Shown here in pieces: positions 1-7,366 of a stretch of 10,724 nucleotides of DNA (position 1 is its first letter; each line of letters opens with the position of its first letter). The position numbers and the translations under genes were made by a program. The DNA lies in NCBI GenBank assembly GCA_011390855.1, contig JAABRN010000226.1:1-10724 (forward strand), in the 5' to 3' direction. Under the pieces are notes generated by a model that worked only from the letters and a program-made list of their open reading frames with translations, ran no database searches and was not told the DNA's origin. This DNA is from Hydrogenophaga sp. GTDB lineage: Bacteria; Pseudomonadota; Gammaproteobacteria; Burkholderiales; Burkholderiaceae_C.

Positions 1-1547
1 CCCCAGCGGCTTTTCTCACGCGGGTTGGCCTTGTCTGTGGCGGTGCGGTCGCTGTTGTTGGTCAGGGTGAAGTACACCTGACCGTTCTTGGGATCGATGG
101 CGCCCCATTCGGGGCGGTCCATCTTGGTGGCGCCCACGGTGTCTGCCGCCAGGCGTGTGTTGACCAACACATCGGCCTGGCTGCTGAAACGAAATGGGGT
201 CAGCGGCCCCTTGCCAAATACCAGCGGCAGCCATTCACCGGAACCGTCGTCGTTGAATTTGGCCACATACAACGTGCCTTCGTCCAGCAGTGCACCGTTG
301 GCCAGTCCCTTGGCCTTCTGGTACACGCCTTTCGAGACAAACTTGTAGATGTACTCGTTACGGGCGTCGTCGCCCGAATAGCACACCACCGGCTTGCCTT
401 CCACGCCAGGTTGGAACACCACGCCTTCGTGGGCAAAGCGGCCCAGCGCGGTGCGCTTGACCGGTGTGCTCTCAGGGTTGAAGGGGTCCACTTCCACCAT
501 CCAGCCAAAGGCATTGGCCTCGTTGCGGAAGTCCTGCGTGGCATTGGCGCCCTTGGCGCTGACGTCAAAGCGGGCGAACTCGTCGGCACCGCTGTCGGCC
601 AGCTCCCAGCCATAGCGCGAAGTGGCGGGCTTGCTGTCGTTGCTGCGCACACCGTAGCGCGACTGCTCGCGGGTGCGGCCATTGGCGCCCACCTTGTTGA
701 TGAAGTAACCCGCCCAGTTTTCCTCCGACATCATGTAGGTGTTCCAGGGCGTGACGCCATGGGCGCAATTGTTCAGCGTACCGCGGGTGCGGGTGCCGTC
801 CTGGCTGTACCGGGTCTTGACGAAATCGCTGCCGCGCACCGGGCCGTTGATGGCCATCGGCGTGGCGGCGGTGATGCGGCGGTTGAGCTTGCCCGGCACC
901 ACAGCCCACTGGCCGTTGTTGCCCTTCTTGACATGCACCACAGAAACACCGTGGGCGTTGATTTCCTTGAGACATTCGTCGGCCGGGCGTTTGCCATTGA
1001 CCAAGGGAGGCACACCACCACGGTCGAGTTTCTGGCCCACAGCGCGGGCGTGCATATAGCGCGGCTCCACGTATTCGTGGTTCATCACCAGCAGACCTTC
1101 GGTGGAGCTGCCGCTGTACGGGTCTTTGCCTTCGATGGGGAAGAAGTGCATGCCGTCGTGGTGGCTGCCCATCTGGTTGGCCTGATCGGCGCCGGTGTTC
1201 TTCATCGGGTCGAACGCCGGCATGTTTCCGGAAATGGGCGTGCCCCACGGGATGAAGGTCTGCACCTTGTAGCCCTTGGGCACCACCACGGTGTCGGCGC
1301 TGCTGACCGCCACGGCATCGAAGCCAACGAGATTGCCACCGGAACCACCCGCAGTGGCCGCACAACCGGACAGGCCGACACCGCCGAACAGGGCGGTGAT
1401 GGAGGCACCCAGGCCACCCTTGAGTGCGCTTCGCCGACTCAGGTTGGCGTTGAGCACATCCTCAAAGTGGCGGTTGCTGCTGGCGTTGGACATCGGCTCG
1501 TCGCCGTCGCCGTTGTCGATGATCAGATTGGCGGGAAGATGGGTCAT
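1..1547 (-). CDS. phoX: PhoX-family (DUF839) phosphatase, partial, C-terminus beyond window
   Basis: The minus-strand frame is open from an ATG at 1547 to the left edge, giving 515 residues of a family usually well over 600 long, so the C-terminus is missing. PhoX enzymes are exported, metal-dependent phosphomonoesterases that release phosphate outside the cytoplasm. The N-terminus has a twin-arginine motif (SRRSALKGG, residues 37-45), a short hydrophobic stretch and then LSGC (59-62), which fits a lipobox, so a Tat-exported lipoprotein is inferred. Family landmarks are GLLVMNHEY (151-159), a TLNNCAHGVTPW stretch (257-268) with the conserved cysteine at 261, and SEEN (274-277). Known PhoX structures bind iron and calcium, the cysteine being an iron ligand. 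The start is uncertain: no clear ribosome site precedes 1547, and an in-frame GTG at 1565 and ATG at 1493 are alternatives. No Pho box was recognised upstream, so phosphate control is not shown. Confidence 0.9.
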   Translation of the reverse strand, partial: MTHLPANLIIDNGDGDEPMSNASSNRHFEDVLNANLSRRSALKGGLGASITALFGGVGLSGCAATAGGSGGNLVGFDAVAVSSADTVVVPKGYKVQTFIPWGTPISGNMPAFDPMKNTGADQANQMGSHHDGMHFFPIEGKDPYSGSSTEGLLVMNHEYVEPRYMHARAVGQKLDRGGVPPLVNGKRPADECLKEINAHGVSVVHVKKGNNGQWAVVPGKLNRRITAATPMAINGPVRGSDFVKTRYSQDGTRTRGTLNNCAHGVTPWNTYMMSEENWAGYFINKVGANGRTREQSRYGVRSNDSKPATSRYGWELADSGADEFARFDVSAKGANATQDFRNEANAFGWMVEVDPFNPESTPVKRTALGRFAHEGVVFQPGVEGKPVVCYSGDDARNEYIYKFVSKGVYQKAKGLANGALLDEGTLYVAKFNDDGSGEWLPLVFGKGPLTPFRFSSQADVLVNTRLAADTVGATKMDRPEWGAIDPKNGQVYFTLTNNSDRTATDKANPREKSRW

Positions 1548-1561
1548 GGGTTGAGTTTTGT

Positions 1562-1906
1562 TCACGAGAGGTTGAAAGCGACGTCAATGTAGGCGTTGCG
1601 TTTGACAAACGCGTGAAAATCGCCGGGACACGTTGCACATGCATGGCTTTCGTGCCCTACCCAGGCGAAATCCGCTTTGTCTGGTGATCCACTCGAGAAG
1701 TTGTTCACTTTGGCAGCCAACAGCGCTGCATCCGTGGAAGAGGGGTGCAGCAAAGCACCGCGGCTGACCTCTGCCTTTCCCTGTGCTTTCAGCGTGGTGG
1801 TTCTCTCCGCGCCGCATTCGATGAGCGACTGCACGGCCTTGTCCAGTATGCGGTCGCGTGTGGTGCGTTCTGACCTGCGGGTGTGATGTTCTGACTTCCT
1901 GGTGCC
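1562..1906 (-). pseudogene. TetR-family regulator remnant (DNA-binding N-terminus only)
   Basis: The minus-strand frame from 1906 to the stop at 1562-1564 encodes a recognisable TetR-type helix-turn-helix. It contains RRSERTTRDRILDKAV, then AERTTTLKAQ, then EVSRGALLH and TDAALLAAKV, matching the usual order of helix 1, the TTT turn, and the VSRGALxHHFP recognition helix and its following segment. The family's HHFP is degraded to HPSS. The frame begins directly after a TGA (1907-1909) with no ATG; the first possible start is a GTG at 1834, already past helix 1. After about residue 70 (near 1697) TetR-like sequence ends, and only about 45 unrecognised residues follow instead of a roughly 130-residue ligand-binding domain. 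It is therefore start-less, mutated at a core motif and truncated. It lies divergent from the crotonase-family gene at 2025, the usual position for a local TetR repressor, so it probably once regulated that gene. Confidence 0.65.
1598..1612. repeat. 15-bp palindrome upstream of phoX
   Basis: GCGTTTG-A-CAAACGC is a perfect inverted repeat with 7-bp arms around one base. It lies about 51 bp upstream of the chosen phoX start, inside the decayed frame of the tetR remnant. The shape would suit an operator for a dimeric regulator, but no known consensus is recognised and it could be chance. Confidence 0.3.
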
Positions 1907-1931
1907 TCATGCAACAGCTGGACACCGATGG

Positions 1932-1947
1932 ACACTCAGTGTTGACT
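1932..1947 (+). promoter_or_regulatory. Possible -35 element with overlapping palindrome upstream of the crotonase gene
   Basis: ACACT-C-AGTGT (1932-1942) is a small perfect palindrome that overlaps TTGACT (1942-1947), close to a sigma-70 -35 box and about 80 bp before the ATG at 2025. No convincing -10 box sits 16-18 bp downstream (the bases are CACAGT-like), so this is weak. The arrangement could be a repressor site over a promoter, left from the divergent TetR regulator. Confidence 0.2.
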
Positions 1948-2024
1948 GGGGGGTGGAGCGGGTCCACAGTCGGCTCTGACTGCTGTTCAGGCGTTTGTTT
2001 TTTCACTGTTTCAAGGAACCCTTC

Positions 2025-2924
2025 ATGCCCATGTTCGAGACGCTCCAGATTGACAAAGACCAGCAAAACCCAAGGGTGGCCCGACTGCTACTCAACAGGC
2101 CGGAACGCCTCAATGCCATCAGCGACGAAATGCCGCGGGAAATCAGGGAGGCGGTCCGGTGGGCGAACGCCGACGATGAAGTGCACGTCATCATTGTGGA
2201 AGGCGCGGGCAAGGGGTTCTGCGGCGGCTACGACCTCACCGGCTACGCCGAGCAACTGATGGAACACCCTTGCCAGCAAGAGAAAACACCCTGGGATCCG
2301 ATGGTGGACTACGCCTGCATGAAGCAGAACACGGAGGATTTCATGGCTTTGTGGAAGAGCGCCAAACCCACCATCGCCAAAGTGCACGGCGCTGCCGCTG
2401 CCGGGGGAAGCGACATCGCCATGTGTTGCGATCTGCTGGTCATGGCAGATAACGCACGCATCGGCTACATGCCAACCCGAGTCTGGGGCTGCCCGACCAC
2501 TGCGATGTGGACATACCGCCTGGGACCCATGCGGGCCAAGCAGATGATGTTCACCGGCGATCTCATTGACGGCAAGACGGCGGCCGAGTGGGGGCTGGCA
2601 ACCTTGTCGGTGCCGGCAGAAGAGCTCGACGCTGCCACCATGAAGCTTGCTGCAAGGATTGCGGGCGTACCGCGTGCTCAACTGGCCATGCACAAGATGG
2701 TGGTGAATCAGGTCATGCTGAACATGGGCCTGGAGCAGACCCAGATGATGGCAACCGTCTTTGACGGGATCACCCGGCACAACCCTGAAGGACTGTGGTT
2801 TCGCCGACAAGCACAGGCGCATGGTTTCAAGTCCGCTATCGAATGGCGCGACAGCGGGCGGGCGATTCCGGAAGGTGACGAGGCGAGAGCACTGATCCGG
2901 GAGATGGAAGCGCGCCGGGAGTGA
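2025..2924 (+). CDS. Enoyl-CoA hydratase/isomerase (crotonase) family protein with non-canonical active site
   Basis: The product has 299 residues, slightly longer than the roughly 260 of a classic crotonase. The ATG at 2025 is preceded by AAGGA (2013-2017) at 7-nt spacing; an in-frame TTG at 1995 is less likely. The crotonase fold is clear: [13 protein letters not shown] (21-33), the first oxyanion-hole segment [10 protein letters not shown] (62-71), and the second segment [18 protein letters not shown] (120-137). In bona fide hydratases two glutamates activate water. Here the first aligned position, in GGSDIAM, is Asp130, and the second, normally in a GxPE motif, is Thr151 ([10 protein letters not shown]). 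Simple 2-enoyl-CoA hydration is therefore doubtful; isomerase, lyase, hydrolase or dehalogenase-like chemistry on an acyl-CoA is possible. The gene stands alone on the plus strand, divergent from a TetR remnant. The acyl-CoA synthetase in the nearby operon may be metabolically related, but that is inference. Fold certain, substrate unknown. Confidence 0.88.
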   Translation: MPMFETLQIDKDQQNPRVARLLLNRPERLNAISDEMPREIREAVRWANADDEVHVIIVEGAGKGFCGGYDLTGYAEQLMEHPCQQEKTPWDPMVDYACMKQNTEDFMALWKSAKPTIAKVHGAAAAGGSDIAMCCDLLVMADNARIGYMPTRVWGCPTTAMWTYRLGPMRAKQMMFTGDLIDGKTAAEWGLATLSVPAEELDAATMKLAARIAGVPRAQLAMHKMVVNQVMLNMGLEQTQMMATVFDGITRHNPEGLWFRRQAQAHGFKSAIEWRDSGRAIPEGDEARALIREMEARRE

Positions 2925-3046
2925 CAGGGCTGCGCTTTTTCGCGGCTCGCCAACCCTTGCGTCTGGCGTGGCGGTTTCTGCGGATTCATGGCGGGGATGG
3001 GCAGGTGCCGCCGGTTCCAGATCATCTCAGGTGAGGTTGCATAACC

Positions 3047-3448
3047 TCATTGCCTGGGCCTCACCCCCCACCAGGCCATGCCCACCACAGCTGCGAACGC
3101 GGTGTAGGCTGCCACGAACACCCACCATGGTGCCTCCCAGTACAGCAACCGGGACAGCCAGTGTTCGATGAAGCTCTCGCGGTAGCTGCCCTGGCCCGCA
3201 GCGCGGCGCAGGTGCTGTTCCCACACGGTGAGGGGGCAGAGCTGCCCCAGCCAGGCCTGCGCTGCAATGAAGACCATCAGGACCAGGTGGCTCAGGCGCA
3301 GACCGAAGTGGCGCACCCATCGCCACCCCATCGCGCCACCCATCAGCACCAGGGGCAGCAGGCCGACCACGAACAACACGATGGCCACGTGCAGCCCCAG
3401 GATGGTGTCGGCCAGCAACAGGGCATGGTTTGGGGCCAGGGTGGGCAT
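3047..3448 (-). CDS. DUF2784 family membrane protein
   Basis: The product has 133 residues from the ATG at 3448. Hydrophobic segments at about 9-38, 50-69 and 107-127 suggest an inner-membrane protein with three or four helices. DUF2784 landmarks are visible: LLADTILGLHVAIVLFVVG near the N-terminus, then QLCPLTVWEQHLRR (69-82) and SFIEHWLSRLLYW (92-104). The function of the family is unknown. A GTG at 3499 in the same frame would add 17 residues (MDAGATNDLF...); neither start has a good ribosome site, and the shorter form was chosen because family members begin close to the first helix. The gene lies 72 bp downstream of the stop of the 3521-4114 gene on the same strand, so the two may be co-transcribed. 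A 7-bp stem-loop (TGAGGTT/AACCTCA, 3032-3049) overlaps its stop codon but has no following T-run. Confidence 0.8.
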   Translation of the reverse strand: MPTLAPNHALLLADTILGLHVAIVLFVVGLLPLVLMGGAMGWRWVRHFGLRLSHLVLMVFIAAQAWLGQLCPLTVWEQHLRRAAGQGSYRESFIEHWLSRLLYWEAPWWVFVAAYTAFAAVVGMAWWGVRPRQ

Positions 3449-3520
3449 GCCCGATGTTAGGGCAAGGCTGAACAAGTCGTTCGTGGCGCCCGCATCCACG
3501 GAAACTCGATCAGCGTTGCC

Positions 3521-4114
3521 TCAAACCGCTTCGGCGGTGCGTTGCGAACCGCCGATGCGAACACCCACAGCGGCGTTATGCAGCAGTTGTTGTGCCTCGG
3601 CGGCGCTGTGGGCCAGCAGGGGTTGGGCGCGCAGGGCGAGATCGGCAAACGCGTGCAAGACGTGCGTTTGCTCTGCGTCGGTCAAGGCGATCTCGGCAAT
3701 CGTGCTGGTGCCCTCAGCAACTGCGGGCCGGGCAAGCGCGCGCAGTGCAAGCACCGCAAAGCTCCGGTGCACGCCGTACAGACCCACACGCGCATCTGGG
3801 AGCAGCGCTCGCAGGCTGAAACCATAGCGTCCTTCTTCAGCTTCGACCTGTTCAATCTGGCTCAGATCCAGTTTGCGGACGTGTTGTCGTTTGCTGGTCT
3901 GAACGACCAGCAACGACTGTGTGGTGACCGCCCAGATGGTGCGGCCAGCGCCCACTGCACGGCCTGTGGCATATGCACAAATGGCCTCATCCCGGTTGAG
4001 GTGGTTGCGCATGAGGTCCACGTCGGCGTGTCTGAGCAACTGGTGGGCGCTGGGGTCGTGACCTTCGAACAGGATCTCCAGTTGTTCGTTGTAGTTGCGG
4101 AAGAAGTCGAACAT
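3521..4114 (-). CDS. Uncharacterised protein, possible PH-like domain
   Basis: The product has 197 residues from the ATG at 4114 (MFDFFRNYNEQ). No signal peptide or membrane segment is seen, so it is probably cytoplasmic. Residues about 42-130 alternate short beta-like strands (AICAYATGRA, RTIWAVTTQSLLVVQ, VRKLDLSQIEQVEAEEG, YGFSLRALL, RVGLYGV). This pattern resembles bacterial PH-like domains, in which a 'write-to-log'-style strand is followed by a basic strand. The C-terminal part (about 138-185) is Ala/Leu-rich and probably helical. Function unknown. An upstream in-frame ATG at 4204 would add 30 residues, but that stretch is unlike the rest of the protein and has no ribosome site, so the internal ATG is preferred. 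The gene lies behind the terminator of the transporter operon and must have its own promoter, which was not recognised. The PH assignment is tentative. Confidence 0.7.
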   Translation of the reverse strand: MFDFFRNYNEQLEILFEGHDPSAHQLLRHADVDLMRNHLNRDEAICAYATGRAVGAGRTIWAVTTQSLLVVQTSKRQHVRKLDLSQIEQVEAEEGRYGFSLRALLPDARVGLYGVHRSFAVLALRALARPAVAEGTSTIAEIALTDAEQTHVLHAFADLALRAQPLLAHSAAEAQQLLHNAAVGVRIGGSQRTAEAV

Positions 4115-4234
4115 CGGATCATTGGCGTTGCAGGGCAATATGGCCCAAGCCTGGACTTTCGCCCATCCCCGGTGTTCTTGCCAGCCTGGGGTTTCAAAGG
4201 GCATTCAGGAAACAGACGGACCCGCCTGCAGACG

Positions 4235-4267
4235 AAAAAAAGCCGCCGGCGCTGTGGCGCCGGCGGC
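4235..4267 (-). terminator. Rho-independent terminator of the liv/acyl-CoA synthetase operon
   Basis: Read on the minus strand, an 11-bp perfect GC-rich stem (GCCGCCGGCGC at 4242-4252 pairing with 4257-4267) with a 4-nt loop is followed directly by seven T residues (A-tract at 4235-4241 on the plus strand). It lies 21 bp after the livK stop and marks the 3' end of the operon. On the plus strand there is no T-run, so it acts in one direction only. Confidence 0.93.
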
Positions 4268-4288
4268 AGTGAACACAGGCTTGGAGGC

Positions 4289-5455
4289 TCAGTTCACCTT
4301 GAAATAGTCTGACACCACTTGCCAGCGCGCTTCCTTCAATTGCGACAGGCGGGTGGCATTGCTGCCCAGACGCTTCTGGGGGCCAAAGGTCATTTCGGTG
4401 CTACCGAAAATGTCCGGTGGAATCACCATTGTGTCCATGGCCTTGATGAAGCTGTCGGTGGTCAGGTTGGGGCCGGCCTTGCTGGCGGCACGCAAGAAGG
4501 AATCGACCAGCGAATAGCCATAGACCGAGAACACGGTCGGGTCTTCGTTGAACTTGGTCTTGTACTTGTTGGCCCAGAAGCGAATCGGCTGCGATGCTGC
4601 GTCCAGGTAGGGGTTCTGTACGGTCATGGTGGCATAGAAACCATCCATGGCCGGGCCACCCAGCTTGTGGATGAGGTCGGTGTAAGCCGCGCTGGAACCC
4701 AGGAAGGTGGGGTTGAAGCCCAGCCGTTTGGCCGTCGCAATGCCGCCAATGGTCTCGCGGATGATGGTGCCCATCACCACGAAGTCACACTGGGAAGAGG
4801 CCAGTTTCTGCATCTGCGAGGCGAAGTCGGTCGCGCCGCGCTTGAAGGTGGTCACTTCAGCGAACTGCATACCCATGCCCTTCAGGCCTTCTTCAGCGCC
4901 GCGGAACACCTCCAGGCCGAACTCGTCGTCCTGGTACATGGTGCAGACTTTCTTGGCGCCTTTTTCCTTCACCAGCAGTGGCACGGCCGCTTTCATCTGG
5001 TCGAAGTAGGTGGCGGCAAACGAGTATTTCAGCCGGTGGAAGGGCTCGTACATTTCACGCGCGGCGGTCACGGGGAAGAAGTTGATCACGTTCTTCTGGA
5101 ACTGCACGGGCATGGCGGCCATGTTCTGTGCGGTGCCGATGTGGCCCACCATGGCAAAAATCTTGTCCTGGTTCACCAGCTTCTGCGCGGCCAGCACGGC
5201 ACGGCGGGGCTCGTAGCCGGAATCTTCCACGTTGAGCTTGATCTTGCGGCCGTTGATGCCGCCCTGCTCATTGGCCTCGTCCACGCGAAGCATCATGCCG
5301 AATCTCACCTGCTTGCCAAAGCCCGCCAGCGGGCCGGAAAGGTCCTGGATCGATCCCAGCACGATCTCGTCCTTGGTGACGCCCTGGGTCTGGGCAAAGG
5401 CGGATGCGCTGGCCAGCAAAAGGCTGGCGGCGATCAGTGTCGGTTTTGTCTTCAT
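4289..5455 (-). CDS. livK: Periplasmic substrate-binding protein of the liv-type ABC importer
   Basis: This 388-residue protein captures the substrate in the periplasm and delivers it to the LivHM permease. A Sec signal peptide is clear: MKTKPTL, a hydrophobic run, then ASAFA with cleavage expected after residue 21. The mature protein starts like type I periplasmic binding proteins (DEIVLGSIQDLSGPLAGFGK), followed by the GMMLRVDEANEQGGINGRKIKL segment of the family. Start choice is firm: AAGGAG (5464-5469 on the opposite strand) lies 8 nt before the ATG, the best ribosome site in the operon, suiting a binding protein made in excess over the membrane parts. It is the last gene of the operon, 54 bp after the acyl-CoA synthetase, and unlike the upstream gaps that spacer holds no repeat element. 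The ligand cannot be read from sequence; the synthetase next door argues for an organic acid over leucine/isoleucine/valine. The symbol denotes family position, not proven specificity. Confidence 0.92.
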   Translation of the reverse strand: MKTKPTLIAASLLLASASAFAQTQGVTKDEIVLGSIQDLSGPLAGFGKQVRFGMMLRVDEANEQGGINGRKIKLNVEDSGYEPRRAVLAAQKLVNQDKIFAMVGHIGTAQNMAAMPVQFQKNVINFFPVTAAREMYEPFHRLKYSFAATYFDQMKAAVPLLVKEKGAKKVCTMYQDDEFGLEVFRGAEEGLKGMGMQFAEVTTFKRGATDFASQMQKLASSQCDFVVMGTIIRETIGGIATAKRLGFNPTFLGSSAAYTDLIHKLGGPAMDGFYATMTVQNPYLDAASQPIRFWANKYKTKFNEDPTVFSVYGYSLVDSFLRAASKAGPNLTTDSFIKAMDTMVIPPDIFGSTEMTFGPQKRLGSNATRLSQLKEARWQVVSDYFKVN

Positions 5456-5509
5456 GCACTTGTCTCCTTGGTTGTGAACGGATGGATGGCGGTGGCTCGT
5501 TGCGAAAGA

Positions 5510-7366
5510 TCAGCCGTACATGGCTTCAATCTGCGGGGAATACTTTTTCTCGACCAGCTTGCGCTTGAGCTTCATGGTGGGCGTGAGTTCTTCGTCTTCG
5601 GCGGAGAGCTGCGTGTCGAGCAGGAAAAACTTCTTGATCTGTTCCACGCGGGCAAACTTCTTGTTCACGCGGTCGATCTCTTCCTGAATGAGCTGCTGCA
5701 CCTCGGGCGAGCGGGTCAGGCTCGCGTAGTTGGAAAACGGCACGTCGTTGTCCTGCGCAAATTTCTCCACGTTCTCCTGGTCGATCATGATGATCACGGT
5801 GAGGTAGGCCCGCTTGTCGCCAATCACCACCGCGTCGGTCACGTAGGGCGAGAACTTCAATTCGTTCTCCAGCTCACTGGGCGTGATGTTCTTGCCCCCT
5901 GCGGTGATGATGATGTCTTTCATGCGGTCGGTGATGCGGAAAAACCCTTCCTCATCGACCATGCCCACATCACCCGTGTGCAACCAGCCATCGGCGTCGA
6001 TGGTCTCGGCCGTCTTCTCAGGCAGGTTCAGGTAGCCCATGAACACGTTGGGTCCGCGCACCAGAATCTCGCCCGTGGCTGGGTCCAGCTTCACTTCGTT
6101 GTAGCTGGCTGCCGGGCCAATGCTGCCGGGCTTGATGCGTTCGGCCGGGATGCCGGTAGAGGCGCCGCAGGTCTCGGTCATGCCCCACACCTCCAGCATG
6201 GGCACACCGAGCGCCATGTACCAGCGCACCAGCTCGGGTGAAATGGGCGCTGCGCCGGTCACCAGAAAGCGAGCCTTGTGAATGCCGATGAGCTTGCGCA
6301 CATTGTTGAGCACCAGCATGCGCGCCACGTGAAACTGCAGCTTGAGGGAGCCGGGCACGGCTTGCTGGGCCAATACCAGGTCGGCTACGCGTTGGCCCAC
6401 ACCGATGGACCATCCGTACGCAGCCTGCTGCAGCTTGCCGGATTCCTTGAGCGCGATCATCACGCCCGAATAGAACTTCTCCCACACGCGTGGCACGGCA
6501 GTGAACACCGTGGGCGCGATCTCGCGCACGTTCTCCGGCACGGTCTCGGGGTTTTCGACGAAGTTGAGTTTGGCGCCGGTGTAGAGCGAGAAGTACTCGC
6601 CCCCCATGCGCTCTGCGATGTGGCACAGCGGCAGAAAACACATGCATTCATCGCGGTCGTCGCGTGAGATCAGCGTGTTGTAGCCGCGCACGGTGTAGAT
6701 CAGGCCTTTGTGGCTGTGCATGGCGCCCTTGGGCTTGCCCGTGGTGCCCGAGGTGTAGACCAGGATGGCCAGGTCGTCTGGCTGGCAGGCGGCCACGCGC
6801 TCTTCAATCATCTGCGGGTGCTGGCGGGCGTGTTCACGGCCCATTTCGCGCAGCACGTCCAGACCGATCACCTGCGGGTCGTCCAGTTCGCGCAGGCCTT
6901 CCATGTCGAACACCACGATCTTGCGCAGCTTGGGCAGGTGTTCCCGCACCACCAGCGCCTTGTCGAGCTGCTCGTCGTCTTCCACAAACAGCACGGTGGT
7001 ACTCGAGTCTTCACACAGGTACTGCACCTGCTCGGAAGCATCGGTGGGATAGATGCCGTTGGACACACCGCCCGCACTCAGCACCGCCAGGTCGCACAGC
7101 ACCCATTCGATGTTGGTGTTCGAGAGAATCGACGCGGTTTCCTTCGGACCAAAGCCCAGCGCCATCAACCCATGAGCGATCTCGCGCACCGCTTCGGCTG
7201 TCTGGTTCCAGGTCCAGGTGCGCCAGATGCCAAAGTCCTTCTGGCGCATCCACACATTCGGCCCGCGCGCCTTCGCCGCGTTCCAGAACAGGGCCGGAAT
7301 GGTCTCGCCCTGCATCACGATGTCGGGCTGCGGCTGGATGTGGGAGAGGTCCCAGAGTGTGCTCAT
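5510..7366 (-). CDS. AMP-forming long-chain-type acyl-CoA synthetase in the transporter operon
   Basis: This 618-residue cytoplasmic enzyme of the ANL superfamily makes an acyl-CoA from a carboxylic acid, ATP and CoA. Motifs in order: the phosphate-binding loop YTSGTTGKPKG (204-214), VPRVWEK (291-297) and GAAPISPEL (371-379), typical of long-chain synthetases, WGMTET (394-399), WLHTGDVG (461-468), the hinge region ITDRMKDIIITAGGKNITP (478-496), and LTPTMKLKRK (594-603) with the expected catalytic lysine. Length and motifs fit the Faa1/FadD15-like group, whose real substrates are often aromatic or unusual acids. The ATG at 7366 was chosen because the protein begins MSTLWDLSHI there; the longer frame from 7438 would read through the repeat spacer. 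The ribosome site is weak, which fits translation coupled to upstream genes. It lies between livF and livK, implying uptake followed by activation. Substrate unknown. Confidence 0.92.
   Translation of the reverse strand: MSTLWDLSHIQPQPDIVMQGETIPALFWNAAKARGPNVWMRQKDFGIWRTWTWNQTAEAVREIAHGLMALGFGPKETASILSNTNIEWVLCDLAVLSAGGVSNGIYPTDASEQVQYLCEDSSTTVLFVEDDEQLDKALVVREHLPKLRKIVVFDMEGLRELDDPQVIGLDVLREMGREHARQHPQMIEERVAACQPDDLAILVYTSGTTGKPKGAMHSHKGLIYTVRGYNTLISRDDRDECMCFLPLCHIAERMGGEYFSLYTGAKLNFVENPETVPENVREIAPTVFTAVPRVWEKFYSGVMIALKESGKLQQAAYGWSIGVGQRVADLVLAQQAVPGSLKLQFHVARMLVLNNVRKLIGIHKARFLVTGAAPISPELVRWYMALGVPMLEVWGMTETCGASTGIPAERIKPGSIGPAASYNEVKLDPATGEILVRGPNVFMGYLNLPEKTAETIDADGWLHTGDVGMVDEEGFFRITDRMKDIIITAGGKNITPSELENELKFSPYVTDAVVIGDKRAYLTVIIMIDQENVEKFAQDNDVPFSNYASLTRSPEVQQLIQEEIDRVNKKFARVEQIKKFFLLDTQLSAEDEELTPTMKLKRKLVEKKYSPQIEAMYG

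Noticed and set aside
411..1592. A 393-codon plus-strand frame opposite phoX
   Set aside because: Antisense of a clear PhoX coding region, rich in His/Ala/Val and without any family signature.
1548..1700. Pho box upstream of phoX
   Set aside because: No pair of CTGTCAT-like 7-mers with the required 11-bp period was found; TTTGTCAAACG is the nearest and is part of the palindrome.
1867..1895. Direct repeat GTTCTGAC (1867-1874 and 1888-1895)
   Set aside because: Spacing of 21 bp equals seven codons in the TetR remnant, where both copies encode Ser-Glu in a basic N-terminal stretch; probably coding by-product.
1584..2066. A 160-codon minus-strand frame across the phoX-crotonase gap
   Set aside because: It overlaps the crotonase start on the other strand and has Arg/His-rich, family-less sequence; the neighbouring frame carries the recognisable TetR motifs.
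3028..3056. Stem-loop at the DUF2784 stop as a transcription terminator
   Set aside because: Stem of 7 bp with 4-nt loop and an interrupted outer CAGG/CCTG pair, but no T-run follows on either strand.
4319..6241. A 640-codon open frame on the plus strand opposite livK and the acyl-CoA synthetase
   Set aside because: It is the antisense of two well-supported genes, is His/Gly/Val-rich with no recognisable motif, and spans the intergenic gap and the end of a second gene. It is a by-product of high GC codon use.
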